A model generated the notes under the pieces. That model saw only the letters and a list, made by a program, of their open reading frames with translations. It did not search any database and had not been told where the DNA came from. A DNA stretch of 64,000 bases from Chaenocephalus aceratus (lineage: Eukaryota; Chordata; Actinopteri; Perciformes; Channichthyidae), in contig JAMFTG010000342.1 of the NCBI GenBank assembly GCA_023974075.1, positions 1 to 64,000 of the forward strand, written 5' to 3'. Both the position numbers and the translations under genes were made by a program. Position 1 is the first letter of the stretch. The number at the start of each line of letters is the position of its first letter. Positions 36,819 to 49,576 of this stretch are shown in pieces.

Positions 36819-38559
36819 GCCAGGAGAATGGAGGAGAATGATTGAGAGTGAGAAGGATGAGAGTGGAGAAAATAATGTGGAGTTCTATGTGGGAGAAAAT
36901 GAAAAGATGGTCAAAATGGATCAAATAAATGCAAAGACAATAAGTAAAATGTTGGGTAAAGAAGATGTGAGAAGGCCTGCTGCCCAGTGGACGTGGGAAA
37001 TATATGGTGGAACCTTACCGTACGTCCACACAGCAGCTTCAGAAGAATCTTCCACCGCTTCCAACGCTTCTCTGCCCATTGACTTTGAATGGGGATGACG
37101 TCACTTTGCCTCGCTTTTTGCCGAACTGCATTGTGGGGGAGCGAAGCGAAGATTTCCAGGATTCAAAATTGAGCAATGTTCAACTTTTGAAGCTGAGACA
37201 ATCAAACACGTGTATGCCAATCTGACAGTAGAAGCGCTAGCCAATCAAACCGCGTGTAAGCAGGGAGAACCAGACCGCAGTTCATTTCCTCATATTCCAA
37301 ACAAGAAGTTACAGTAGCAAATCACCCGGTTCTTTACGACCAGAACTATTAACGGGATACAAACCGGAGGAACCAGGCATGGAGGGAGGTGGCAGAGACA
37401 GTGGGGGAAACTGGTAGGTTTTCGCCTGTTTGGGGAGTTTATATATATATTGCTCGCATAAAATCCCCAGGGTTTTTTGCTTTGTATGTCGGGGGCGGGA
37501 GATTCGTGTGATTGGTTGTTGGTCGCATTGCTCGCAAAAAAATCCCCAAGCTGTCAGACACGACAAGCTCCAAGATATTCAAGATTTTTGAAAAGCTGCT
37601 GTGTGGACGTACCGTTAGAGTGAATGGGAATAGTGCAGAATGCGAGAATTTTGATTTTATGTTAAGACATAACAGGATCTATAACAATTTAATAATTAGC
37701 ATGTTTGATAAAACGATTAAGAAAGAATGTGATGTATGTAAAGTAGAGGTAGAAAATGGTATGCACACATTTTATGAGTGCAGTAAACTGAAGGAGTTTT
37801 TTGCAAAAATGAAAGAAATGGTGTATAGATGTTGGAAGGACAAAAAAGTGAAATGTATGGAATGGAAGGAGTTATGGTTGTTTGGAATGAATGGGAAAAG
37901 CGAAGGATGCAATGTGAGTTTTCTGAATTTGTGTCTAAGCCATGCAAGACAAGCTGTGAAAATAAGGACAAATATAGCAGATTATGAGAAAAGGGTGGGA
38001 AGTGTATGGGAAATAGCAAAAAGAACAATAAAAAGGGATGTGGGGCTTTTGTACTTGCAAAAAGACAAAGAATCCTTCATGAACGATATTATTGAAAACT
38101 GTTTGTTGGTGGAGGTGAAAGATGGGAAGTTCTGTTTTAATTTTGAGCTACATAGATTTGTTTTGTTTTGTATTATTTTGAGTTTCGATGATGTATCGGA
38201 AAGTTATATTCATATGTAAATGTACATAGGATAGGACCAGACAATAATGGGGGATGTCTGGAATATGTATGGAGGATTGTCAATGGGGGAGATCGCTGAG
38301 ACCGGGATCATGTGGAAAATGGAGTATGGAAGATAAAGAGATTGTTGGTGGTGATATGTGGGAAAAGTGTGTGATGGTGTGAATATGCTTATGTCAAAAA
38401 TGAAGAGTGCTTCATGTAAAATGAGAGTATGGTTGGGGTGATTAATGTGAATTGGTAGGAAGCCTTGGGGTCCTGCTTTTTGTAGGGTGGACTATAATGT
38501 TTTTTTTTAAATGTAACTATGTTTATGTTTTGATATAATAAAAGATAAAAAATAAAAAA
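36819..38559 (+). mobile_element. Tx1-type LINE 3' portion, copy B, with MITE inside
   Basis: Continues the LINE after the hAT. The MITE splits it at 37018-37614. The last frame runs through the zinc motif C-x2-C-x8-H-x4-C (about 37730-37785) and the LINE C-terminal segment SHARQAVKIRTNIADYEKRVG to the stop at 38219, longer than in copy A. The 3' UTR (38220-38520) is G-rich and ends in an A-rich tail ending AATAAAAAA at 38559. The zinc motif and lack of a second endonuclease domain fit the L1/Tx1 group; the reverse transcriptase core is not present in this window. Confidence 0.75.
37018..37614. mobile_element. MITE inside the LINE, copy B (TTA target duplication)
   Basis: Same element and same site as 25071-25705, with TTA at 37015-37017 and 37615-37617. 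It is shorter than in A mainly because an AT microsatellite and a CCAGGATTT repeat are contracted. Confidence 0.85.
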
Positions 38560-38646
38560 GCACGCACGATCTCGGAAGCCAAGCAGTGTCGGGCCGGGTC
38601 AGTACTTGGATGGGAGACCGCCTGGGAATACCCGGTGCTGTAAGCT
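38560..38646 (+). pseudogene. 5S rRNA gene, 5'-truncated, fused to LINE 3' end (copy B)
   Basis: Identical in extent to 26647-26733 and followed by T6 (38647 onward), a normal polymerase III stop. The 5S starts at the same base after the LINE tail as in copy A, so the junction predates the duplication. Confidence 0.9.
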
Positions 38647-38919
38647 TTTTTGTTGTTAAATACAGGCACTTCCATGGTGATAAGATAAGATTTATAACCA
38701 AAATAGCATGCTAAACGTGGTAAGCCCTCTAGTGCCGGCATGGACATTTGTCCCATTGGGATATAACAACCGTGGGCAATATATTAGGGCCATGGGATGG
38801 ACTTGGCCGTTTACCGTCACTTGGCAGTCTAAATAGTACACGAACAGCATATGAGTATCTATGCATGCATTGGACAATAGATGGCGCTCTTCTCATTAGT
38901 GTGTACTTATACTGCATGG

Positions 38920-39560
38920 GGCGGTGGCCCAAAGGCAATATGAGGGCCCACTTTCCATATATTACACAGTAACACGAGTATTCACTTACTGTGTACTTGT
39001 ACTTATGGGGGGGGGTGTCAATCAACCCAATATGGGGTCCCACTTTCCACATATTACACAGTAACACGAATATTCACTTACTGTGCACTTGTACTTATGG
39101 GGGGGGGGTGTCCATCAACCCAATATGGGGTCCCACTTTCCACATATTACACAGTAACACGAGTATTCACTTGCTGTGTACTTATACTTAGGGGGGGTGT
39201 CAATCAACCCAATATGGGGTCCCACTTTCCACATATTACAAAGTAACATGAGTATTCACTTACTGTGTACTTGTACTTATGGGGGGGGTGTCCGTTAACC
39301 CAATATGGGGTCCCACTTACCAAATATGTGTCATGTTGGGGGGTGTCCGTCAAACCAATATGGGGTCCCACTTTCCACATATTACACAGCAACACGAGTA
39401 TTCACTTACTGTGTACTTGTATTTATTGGGAGGGGTGTCCGTCAACCCAATATGGGGTCCCACTTTCCACATATTACACAGTAACATATGTATTCACTTA
39501 CTGTGTACTTGTACTTATGGGGGTGTCCGTCAACCTAATATGGGGTCCTAATTTTTTATT
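38920..39560. repeat. Tandem array, unit about 110 bp (CCAATATGGGGTCCCACTT)
   Basis: CCAATATGGGGTCCCACTT followed by CCACATATTACACAGTAAC and ATTCACTTACTGTGTACTTG recurs at least six times, with a G-run of variable length in each unit. All open frames through it are repeat artefacts. Related text (GGGATAGCATATCGGGTTGACTGACA with a C-run) appears near 45920-46020. Confidence 0.85.
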
Positions 39561-40780
39561 CAGGGTCTTCTAAATAGGGCCCAGATCAGGAATCTGAAAT
39601 ATGGGCACCCTTACCTACCCAGAAATGTTTATTCAATTAAATGTCAAACTTTCTCACAAAATCCTCTCATAAGCTAAGGGTCTGACAGGCTTGTGGTGGA
39701 GAGGGGTAGAAAATGAAAAATTTTTAAAGAATGTGGTTGGCGTTCCGAAACATTGAGAGTGTGTGGGTTAACGTGTGTGGAACCCGTTTGCAAAATGTGG
39801 GGACCCTGCGACCTTCGACAAGGTCAAAACCGAGGTCAGAGGTCACATTCGCAATGCCGACAGTACCCTCGACGGGGCAAAGGAAGTCCCGACCGCCTTG
39901 AGCTTGCCCTCATTAGAACCGGCTCAAAAGATACATGCAGATTGATGCCTCCGCTGCTCCTAATGTCAAAGGTTACGGCTTGAAATGTAACAAAGCTCCA
40001 AAGGTCAAAGGTCACGCTTTCATGCCGTACGGTGCCCTTTACAGCACAAAGGAAGGTCCGACCGCTTTGAGCTTGATGTCATTTTAACCGTCTCGGAGAG
40101 GAGATGCAAATGGATGCCTCTGGTGCGACTAAATGTCAAAGGTTACGGCTTAAAATGTAACAAAACCTTCCGTTTAGGCCTTTTGAGAAGCCGCAGTGCT
40201 GCATGAGTGTTTTAAGTACTTTGAAAAGGGCTAAAGAGATAATTTGTTCACAGGGGGCCTCTAAATAGGGCCCAGATCAGGAATCTGAAATATGGGCACC
40301 CTAGCCCACCCAGAACCTTTTTTCAATCAAGTGCCATCATGCATTACTGCCATTGGCGTCTGACTGCCCTAGCTCCGCCCCCTGAGACTCACGGGGGGTA
40401 CCATTGGATGCGGAATAATTAAAGGTTGGGAATAGCCATTGAGGCCGAACCGATCAGACGTTGTTATCAAAAGATACGAATTAGTAGCACTTTTGGACAA
40501 ATTAGCTTTTCATTGGAATAATATTGATATAAAATCAAGCATTTGAGTGACGCAATTGATATTCACAGCAAATGTTCCCCGCTATATGTAGTACACTGGT
40601 GTAGAATTTCAGGGATCCAGCTGCTACCGTTCGCTCCTATAAGATATTTTTAATAAAAAAAACGTGAAATTCTAAAAGAGATATAAATAGATAATTTTTT
40701 CACAGGGCCCAAAAAGGGCCTAAATAGGGCCCAGATCAGGGATCTGACGTATGGGAACCCTAGAACACCCAGAACTTTTT
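39560..40780. repeat. Non-coding repeat block with three AAATAGGGCCCAGATCAGG copies
   Basis: AAATAGGGCCCAGATCAGG with TCTGA and ATGGG following occurs near 39574, 40262 and 40722. Between the first two, a segment of about 165-200 bp (GTCAAAGGTTACGGCTT, GGTCCGACCGC) is duplicated in tandem. From 40780 to 41150 there is a further TCTCACAAAATCCT copy. No gene seen. Confidence 0.6.
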
Positions 40781-41149
40781 TTCAATAAAATGGCAAACTT
40801 TCTCACAAAATCCTGATTTACTTGTAGAGTCAGACAGGGTTTTGCTGGAGAAGAATGAGCAAATTGAAAAAAATTCCAAAAATGTGCTTGGCGCTCCGAG
40901 CATTTGAGAGTGTGTTGTTGCACTTGTGTGGAACCTGCTTGCAAAATGTAGGGACCCTGCGACCGTGTACACAGTATTAAGAGCCATTTCATTGTATTCC
41001 CCTCCCCCACCACAAGGCTGGCAGATTCTAAGCAGTGCAGTTGCAGTGATATCAGCGTTGCTCATTGGTGCGGATGGTCGCGAGTTCGAATCCATGCTAT
41101 GGCATGCATGCAACATTTTTTATATTTAGTCAAGAGATAATTATATGTC

Positions 41150-42500
41150 AATCAATCAATGTTTATTTATATAGCCCAATATCACAAATGTTACATTTGT
41201 CTCAGTCGTCTTCACAGTGTGTACAGAATATCAGTATGACAATACGACACCCTCTGTCCTTAGACCCTCACATCGTACAAGGAAAAACTTCCAAAGAAAA
41301 CCCAGTTTAAAGGGAAAAATGGGAGAAACCTCAGGGAGAGCAACAGAGGAGGGATCCCTCTCCCAGGACGGACAGACGTGCAATAGATGCCGTGTGTAAA
41401 TTGAAAAGATAATACATTTGCAACATAGGTAGTCCAAATGTTTGGAAATGCATGTGTGTATAATAGGAAGATGAATCCACGAGGATATCCATCCAGGACC
41501 TATGATCCAGGACCACAGCCACGACTCAAGATCCAGCGCTCGCGATCCAGGACACAGGACCGCAGGATCATCCATGACTCCGGATCCCAGCGTATATAGA
41601 CACCAAAAAGAAAGACATTTGGGGAAGCTGGGTTAATCGGAACATGAGTGTACACGGGTATAGACAGAGAGAAGGAAGAAGTAAGATGTCCCCCGACAAA
41701 CTAAGCCTATATCAGCAAAACTAGGGGCTGAGTCTAATCAGCCCTAACTATAAGCTTTATCAAAAAGGAAGGTCTTAAGCGCACTCTTAAAAACGGATAG
41801 GGTGTCTGCCACCCGAACACAAACTGGAAGCTGATTCCACAAATGTGGAGCTTGATAAGAAAAGGCTCTGGCTCCCATTGTACTTTTAAAGATTCTAGGA
41901 ACAACCAACAACCCTGCATTCTTGGAACGCAATGCCCTAGTAGGACAGTAGGGTATAATGAGTTCTTTAAGGTAAGATGGCGCCTGCCCATTAAGGGCTT
42001 TGTAGGCGAGAAGAAGAATTTTAAATTCTATCCTGTGTTCTATAGGGAGCCAGTGTAAGGCAGCCAGAACAGGAGTAATGTGGTCCCTTTTCCTAACTCT
42101 GGTTAGTACACGAGCCGCAGCATTTTGAATCAGCTGAAGCAACTTGATTGACTTCTTGGTACTCCCTGATAATAAAGAGTTACAATAATCCAGCCTAGAA
42201 GTAAGAAATGCATGGACTAGTTTCTCTGCATCGTTTTGAGGCAAGATATGCCTGATTTTTGCAATGTTACGTAGATGGAAGTAGGCGGTCCTTGAAATTG
42301 ATTTTATGTGGGCGTTAAAGGATAAATCCTGATCAAATATAACACCAAGATTCCTTACAGTCTCACTGGAGGCCAAATTAATGCCATCCATAGTTAGTAT
42401 GTCTTTAGATAATTTGTTTCGTAGATTCTTCGGGCCAAGTACAATAACTTCAGTTTTGGTCGTGTTTAACATCAAAAAGTTTAAGGTCATCCACGTTTTT
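41150..42500 (-). mobile_element. LINE 3' fragment of the CR1/L2/Rex1 group
   Basis: An open frame on the minus strand (42490-41744) encodes the C-terminal third of a LINE reverse transcriptase protein: LNTTKTEVIVLGPK, the thumb segment VRNLGVIFDQDLSFNAHI, then FLTSRLDYCNSLL, IQNAAARVLT, HITPVLAALHWLPI and PHLWNQLPVCVR, all typical of fish L2/Rex1 elements. The 3' UTR runs to the tail CTATATAAATAAACATTGATTGATTGACA near 41175-41150, whose ATTG repeats are the usual end. The palm with the catalytic Asp pair is missing, so this is a 5'-truncated copy. Its frame is unbroken over 248 codons, which suggests a fairly young insertion. Confidence 0.85.
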
Positions 42501-43170
42501 AAGTCCTTAAGGCAGTCTTGAATTTTATTTAGATGATTAATTTCATCAGGCTTGATTGATAAATCATGTGGAAAGTTGTCTTCTCAGACTCTCCATATTT
42601 GAAGTTGATTATTGTATAGTTAGTGTTATAGTATTTTAGGGTAGTTAGTATAATAGGTTTATTCATTTTGTAACTATTAAATGTAAAACACACGTTTTTC
42701 ACATGCTGGCAGTACTTCCATTCGCTTCGTCTTGGTCTGTAGATGTGATTTGATGTGTCGTTTATACATTTTGATGGCGGAAAATATATGAAAATGTCTC
42801 GTTGATATACATACTGAGAAATATATCCTTATATAGTAAAAAAATTCCCCTGTAATCTCTAGGCGGGCCCTGTGTCGTACTGAGATAAGCGTTAGTCTTT
42901 GCTCTGGGGGACCTGAAAATTATTTTAAAATGTGTTGAATTGAGAGAGGGATACTTTTAAGTTAATTATTATAGGTTTAGTTATTATGGAATTATTAAAT
43001 ATAAAACAATTGTGTTGAATTAAGAGAGGGGTAATGGGTTACATTATAATTTATGTCAGGGTGAACAGTGAATGTGTGAAATACTAATATTATGCTAGTC
43101 GCTAAGCTAACGGCAGCCATTTCAATGTATTTTTCCATTGAAAATGCTAACCGCTAGCAGCAAAGCTAGC
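42500..43170. other. No gene; part of a dispersed repeat
   Basis: I see no coding region. CTTCCATTCGCTTCGTCTTGG with GTAGATGTGATTTGATGTGTCG (42715-42765) belongs to the family described at 43775-44760. AT-rich sequence fills the rest. Confidence 0.4.
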
Positions 43171-43600
43171 ATCACAGTCATGTGTTGCCTGGAGACCCCC
43201 CAGTATTGTTCTTCAAAAACTTTAAGTTTTTGAACTGGTCTCTGGAGGAATATGAGGAAAGTGGAGTTGTCAGGGGACTCTACCCGGCACTATTTTCGGA
43301 TACATTTCATCCATTTTCACCCCTTCCTCTGGTTCTTCCAAAAGTTAACTTAGACTTTTTCTGACTCTGGAGGAATGTAAGGGGAGTTGTCAGGGGACTC
43401 TACCCGCATATGAGGCACTATTTCGGATACATTTCATCCATTTTCACCCCTTTTCTATGGTTCTTCCAAAAGTTAACTTAGACTTTTTCTGACTCTGGAG
43501 GAATGTAAGGGGAGTTGTCAGGGACTCTACCCGCTTTACGGATACTTTTTTTTCCATTTTCACCCCTTTTCTATGGATCTCAAAAAAAGTTAACTCTTTT
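43170..43600. repeat. Stray copy of the foldback satellite (right-arm orientation)
   Basis: AACTTTAAGTTTTTGAACTGG and several GGAATGTAAGGGGAGTTGTCAGG / TTTTCGGATACATTTCATCC subrepeats match the 5900-6500 arm in the same orientation, about 36 kb away. It ends in a T-rich run near 43600. Confidence 0.8.
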
Positions 43601-43774
43601 TTTTAATTATTTTTTTATATATGAGTTATTTTTTAAATATAGTGGGGATAGTGGAATTAACTAGTACCCAGTACTGGGAGGGACTGACTTTGATTGCAGA
43701 TATAGCAATATTTGAATAAAAAAAAAAGGTGCACCACAATATATATATAGTATAATATCTATAATAATTCTATT

Positions 43775-44760
43775 TTGACTACCAGTTCCGGGTGGGTTGC
43801 GAACCCGGAACCTACCGGACCGAAGACCAGTGCTTATCTCAATTGCTTATGGAGAATAAGTGTGCTTTATAGATTCGTCAATAGAGTAACGAGACATTTA
43901 GCTTTGTTTTCCACCAGTAAAATGTACAAACGACACATCAATTCACATCTACAGATAAAAACGAAGCGAATGGACGTACTGCCAGACTCAGTGTGTATAA
44001 ATCGAGACATGAGATCTCTCTCCCCTGCTCTCTCCGTTTCTCAACAGTGATGTCAATTTCAATAGTAACAATTTCAATGAGAAAAATACATTTCCCTTTG
44101 TTTTCCACCATCAAAATGGACAACGATGCCTCAAATGACATCTACAGATCAAGACGAAGCGAATGGAAGTACTTCATAGACTCCTAGCATGTCTAGTTTT
44201 TCTGTTTGAGCACTATTTACATTTCTGGTTAGCCCAGAAATGTGAGAGATCTCACGTCTCAATTGACACACACTCGGAGTCTGCGAGTAATTCCATTCAC
44301 TTTGTCTTCATCTGTAGATGTGATTTGATGTGTCGTTTGTCCATTTTGATGGTGGAAAACGCAAAGAAATGTGCCGTTCGGAATGTTTAGAATGCTATCA
44401 AGCGACCCGTGTTCGAAACCAGCCTCGGCAGTGTGAATTAATTATGTTGAATTAAGAGATGGAGGATGGATCTGTAGTGTATTCTATTATAATAATGAAA
44501 TTATTTATTTATTTTGCTCATTGAAATTGTTACTTTTACCACGTTGTTAAAGTGAAGCTGAAAGTGACGTCACTGTTGAGAAACGGAGGGAGAGAGATCT
44601 CTCGTCTCGATGTTCACACGCTAGGAGTCTGAAAGTGGTTTCATTAGCTTCGTATTGATTTGTAGATGTGATTTGATGTGTTTTAACGATAGAGAAATGT
44701 CGCTCCTTGGTGTGGGAGAGCAGGTTACGAATCCCGCCCTTGGCATCAAATCTTGAGTTC
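43775..44760. repeat. Repeat family in both orientations (GTAGATGTGATTTGATGTG)
   Basis: The segment with CATCTACAGAT..AACGAAGCGAATGGA occurs near 43945 and 44140 on the plus strand. Its complement (TGTAGATGTGATTTGATGTGTCG, CCATTTTGATGG) occurs near 42740, 44312 and 44660. AGATCTCTC with GAAACGGAGAGAG accompanies most copies. This may be an inverted-repeat transposon family in pieces. Non-coding. Confidence 0.55.
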
Positions 44761-44789
44761 CTTGAATTCATTATTATGTGACCCAAGTC

Positions 44790-45085
44790 AATATGGGTGC
44801 ATATTTAATAGTTATAACAATTATTATTAATAATATTGAGAAGTGGGACATCGCCCCAATCCCCATAGGTATATTTACAAGTGGGCTTCCATATTGAGAT
44901 GTGGGAGCCCTGAAGTGTATTATTATTATTTTGGAATTATTAATAATATTGAGAAGTGGGCTTCCATATTGAGATGTGGGACATCGCCCCAATCCCCATA
45001 GGTATATCTACAAGTGGGCTTCCATATTGAGATGTGGGAGCCCTGAAGAGGGCTCTCATATTGACTTGTGGGACAGTCTTGAGAA
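44790..45085. repeat. Tandem units with GTGGGCTTCCATATTGAGATG
   Basis: GTGGGCTTCCATATTGAGATG occurs near 44881, 44957 and 45015, and GGGACATCGCCCCAATCCCC near 44847 and 44978. Units are about 60-130 bp with TAATAATATTGAGAA between. Non-coding. Confidence 0.75.
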
Positions 45086-45249
45086 AATGTTTTTTTCACT
45101 TTTAAAAACAGCTTTCTGCCCTGGAAATGATTTCTAATCATTATTACCGTCATGGAGGGGCTGCAGGAACACTTTACCCACCTTGTAAACACTTATTCCT
45201 GGGGAAAATGCTTTCCATCAGCACCCGGCAGTAATTTCAAACGGTTTTA

Positions 45250-46020
45250 AATCGTTTTTGAGCTGCTTAGTCCGTCATTTGGGGCTCTGTGAGCCACCAC
45301 AGAGAGGTGCTTTTCCCGATTTATGTCATGGAAGTCTGACATAGCAAGTGTCCTGTGAAATAGCATGTTTGTCCATGTCAAATCTTGCTATTAATTGATA
45401 ACTTTTAATAGGAATCTCTGTTTGACATATGTTCAGAATGTGCTATTTATTCAGAAATAGCACATTCTGAATGACCCAGTGTACACATCGTTGTGTACCT
45501 CTGTTTCACAGTCTGCTGCTGCTGCTGTATTCACATAACTTTTACCCAGCTTTCACACACTTATTGCTGGGTAAGAAAGCCATGTGCATGACCCTGGATC
45601 TCTGCCTGTGTGCGTGGGACCCTGCTTACAGCAGTGACTCTGCTGTACATTTCATGAGTAGTCAAATGTGGATGAAATGGACGGATTCCTGTACATTTCA
45701 CGAGTCAAATGTGGATGAAATAGACAGATTATCAGGGTGGACCCTCATTGAGCCATCAATAACCCAATTTGATATATATAGAGTAAGCGGGCCAGCATAT
45801 CGTCACAGTGGACAGTCATTGAGTTATCATTAACTGAATGTGATATATAGAGTAAGTGGGCTAGCATATGGTCAGGGTGGACAGTCATTGAGTAATCAAT
45901 ACTACAAATATTTGGTAAGTGGGATAGCATATCGGGTTGACTGACACCCCCCCCCCCCCATAAGTTCAAGTACAATAGTACAAATATTGGGTAAGTGGGA
46001 TAGCATATCGGGTTGACTGA
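45250..46020. repeat. Patchwork of fragments of earlier repeats, up to the copy C breakpoint
   Basis: Contains a piece of the 10.0-10.4 kb family (45255-45370), the hairpin repeat in reverse (45375-45480), a piece of the 5.1-5.4 kb array (45530-45730), and short tandem units with GTGGACAGTCATTGAG and AAGTGGGATAGCATATCGGG (45730-46020). No gene. Confidence 0.65.
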
Positions 46021-49000
46021 CATCTCAGCAGTCAGCTCTCGAGGTCCAACGATAGCCTTGAAATTAGAGCCGTGACTCCCGAACTTCACGCTGATGTGAA
46101 ACTGGTTCTGGTCACAGGTGCCAGCCATGATGGGTAGCACTAGAGCAGCAAAAGAGGCATTATCCATTTGATTGTGTAGCTTTTACTCCAATACGTTTTA
46201 TTTAATTTTAGAAACACAATTTGGATGAAGATATTGTCAAAAGCAAATTCAATATGATCTCACCAATATCCTGCAGAGAGGCCTGCAGGTCGACCGGGAG
46301 ACCAAAAGGAGTTTCTTCAGGCAGGACGATCAACCCAAAGATCAGAGGGAGGAAGTAGGATGTAACCAAGCGCTCAGGATTCTGCAACAAATGAAATAAA
46401 AGCTCAGCAACACTGAAAATATGCTGGTACAAAGTGATATTTTGAATCTATAATGTCATACACGTTTTAAGACAACATCGGAATCAAAGGGCACTTGAAG
46501 AGAGAAGCTCTTAGAGCCATTAGCCAAGCTGTGTTCCTGGACTGTGAAGCCTTTGGCATTGCTCTCCTCAACAGTGAGGACCCCGGTGGAGAAGGTGATG
46601 TTCCTCAGCTCAACGTCATGGAGGAAGGTTCCCAAGAGAACGCTGAACACCCGAGTCTCTGGGACAGTGTCTGAGGAACAGAAAGTGGCAGGTTTACAAC
46701 TTCTAAATCAGCCTCAACATAGATAGAGAAACATTGAGTAGTTGGATTGAGTGGCATTTAAAAAAAAAAAAGTGCCCTTTGTAAGCAAAAGTAGATTTTG
46801 TACTTGGCTTCAAATCCCATCCAAACACACCATTTTGCAAAAACTGAAGACTTTACTTAGAAAATGTGATTTACCATCCTGGATTCGGGGAGATTGAGGC
46901 ATCAGAGGGGTCATGATGGGGAACAAAACCTTGTATCTGGTATCATCTTGGGTGTCATCTTCCCTCCACAGTACCTCGAGCATGGGCTCCACAAAGTAGG
47001 TGATGTGGTGCTGGTAATCTGGGGCATGGCTCTGCAATAATTCATGACATTTCAATAAAACGTGCAAATGCACTAGTGACTCTTGCATTTCTAATCTAGA
47101 GATTTCCCCAACATTGTAGTAACCATCAGGCGAGCCCACTGGGATCTCGACGACGATGTGGAAGTCTGTGGTGCTCAGTGTGTACCCCCGTGCGGCCATC
47201 TGAGATCTATCAAGCCTCTGCCCTTTGATTCCCATGTGCATTTCTGAGACTGTAATTCTGCCGTCCAACAGAGGAGTCACACGGCGAGGTACGTGCCAAG
47301 AGATCATATCCTCGGTGAAGAGGACGCCACCTGTTGATGACAAAATGGAGCTGTTGAGGTTAACTGTGCAACAATTAAGCTCACTGTGAAGGCAATATGT
47401 TGCTCAGGACTCACCTTTGGGACAAGCAGCTGCCAAGTTCACTACATTCAGACCCTGTGGTGCCATGTAGTAGGCGCTCACCCTGAAGACTTCCATGGGG
47501 ACTCCAGCCACCTAGAGAGGAGAGGTTTCATATAATTGACAAGGAGGTAAAGGAAAGAAAACACTGTATAGGAGTGTGTTGCTTACATCCTCTTAATACG
47601 TCTCTGCTGTATTGTACGGGCTTCGCATAACCAGACGACTAGAGGTAGTTTTGGCAGCGTAGCCGGCTTGTTCAGCCTCTTGCAACACCATGGCCACTGG
47701 TTCTGGGGTGTAAAACGTCATCTTCCAGATACCTTGTGATGCACCAGAGGCCTACAGGAAAGAACACATAATAATTAAATCCTCATTGGTGTAGGGTGGA
47801 ATTAAACTGTAGTATCTGAACGGTTTCATTCAACATAATTCAAGCTTGGCGTTGAGCTTCTCGTCTTTACCATCCCGAGTCTGACCCTTAGCTTCAGCAT
47901 CGAGGTTAGCCATGTGGTGCGAAACCTAAAACAGAAGATGGTGGTTTTAGCATTCGTTTCCATACACACAAGATGGTGGACTCATCAATGTAAAGATGAC
48001 CTACTTCCATGTAGTTCCTGTCGCAGAGGATCTCCCTGGAGGCCCAGCGAGTGGAGCTGGAAGTCTGAGACACGTCATGACTGACCACGTCTAATGGATT
48101 CTCGCCGTACATCTGGAGTCTCAAGCCAACGTTAAATGTAGCATCATCCTATAAATATAAAAAAAAACTAAATGAAGTGAAACTCCCCAATATTCTTTGG
48201 TTCCAGCTTCTTTGTCATTGGACATGGAATATCCTTGCCTTCAGGGACACATTTGAAGTCTACATGGATATTTGTGAATGTAACAAACAAGTCCAGAAAG
48301 TACCCAGTAGATTCATTGAGGAATACAGTTGTGAGTGGAGCAGTGCTAATATTTTAGGGATGTACCAAACAAAAAGGGAAATGTACTTTGGATCTTTTAA
48401 CGGTAAGGGGTTTGTTTGTTGAGCCATTAATTCAGTCACTTGAGACAGAATTAGCACAGCTACACTTGGTAGAAAATTACATTGAATGCTGTTAAACCAC
48501 TTTAGCTCAAACAAACCTTGTTGTCCACAAAGCAGCCCATGAGGGAGGTGTAGATTCTGGTGTTACCCCACGGGTCAGACTCCATGCTGTATCCACACTG
48601 AGCAGCCATGCTAGGTGTTAACAAAATGTGCTTGGTGCCATCTGAGGGGAGACAATAAGCTTTGTCAGGGACCCCTTTCCTCAGTGATGAACCAATCAGC
48701 TTGCATTATTAGCAGTTAATACTTACTGATAGCCTCCACCTCAAGCTGGTTTCCCCACTGCTAAAGCCTTGTCCAACGACAGTCTCATTACATTTGCGGC
48801 ACAGTCAGACCTTAACCCACTGCCTGTTAAAGAAAAGGCTTGTGAGGAGAATGTAAACCGACTTAATATGCTGTGTAAAATGACTTAATGAGAATTGAAG
48901 CTTACTTGACAGCGAATGTAGCTTCACATTAGGCCTGGCTTGACACAAGATGATAGCTGCAGCCATCCATAAACAACTGGAACACATAAAACACATCATT

Positions 49001-49074
49001 TAGAGACAAATTAAGTACACACATAGAAAGAAATCTACAATAAATGTAACTTACATGTTCCCAAGCCTCAGCAT
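46021..49074 (-). pseudogene. zpax: ZPAX-like gene, copy C, 3'-truncated and disabled
   Basis: Exons 1 to 12 and part of 13 remain; the ZP module exons are gone. Start codon at 49074, with an intact first donor. Lesions: an extra C in exon 3 (run of four C at 48753-48756, three in A and B), the exon 6 donor changed from GT to TT (47837-47838), and a nonsense TAA in exon 7 (47593-47595) where A and B encode Ser. The exon 9-10 region stays open. With no ZP module it could not polymerise even if expressed. Damage is greater than in A or B. Confidence 0.88.
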
Positions 49075-49192
49075 GTTGCAGTAAACCCAAAAATAATACA
49101 GTCAGTATCAGAGCTTGGCAATGTCCAGCACACCTTCCAACAAAAACACAAGTCTAAAAGGAAGGGGACTGGATGATTAACTGAGACATCAG

Positions 49193-49232
49193 CAGCTGCT
49201 TTGATATTCCACTTAACGACAAAGCACAGGTC
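49193..49232 (-). promoter_or_regulatory. Decayed promoter of ZP copy C
   Basis: The position of the TATA box reads AATATCAAA through a one-base insertion (near 49202), and the distal E-box reads GACCTG instead of CACCTG (49227-49232). CAGCTG at 49193-49198 is kept. Confidence 0.5.
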
Positions 49233-49248
49233 AGGCTTGTTAAGGATT

Positions 49249-49540
<292 letters not shown>

Positions 49541-49576
49541 GAGCTGATGTATGCCTAGTTTATTATATAGTTTATC

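Noticed and set aside
39753..39983. 76-codon open frame in the 39.7-40.2 kb repeat block
   Set aside because: The duplicated sister segment does not keep the frame and no domain is visible.
41040..41105. tRNA-like sequence with GAGTTCGAATCC
   Set aside because: Only a B-box-like motif is visible; I cannot fold a cloverleaf or place an A box. At most a SINE relic. The same applies to TGTTCGAAACC near 44410.
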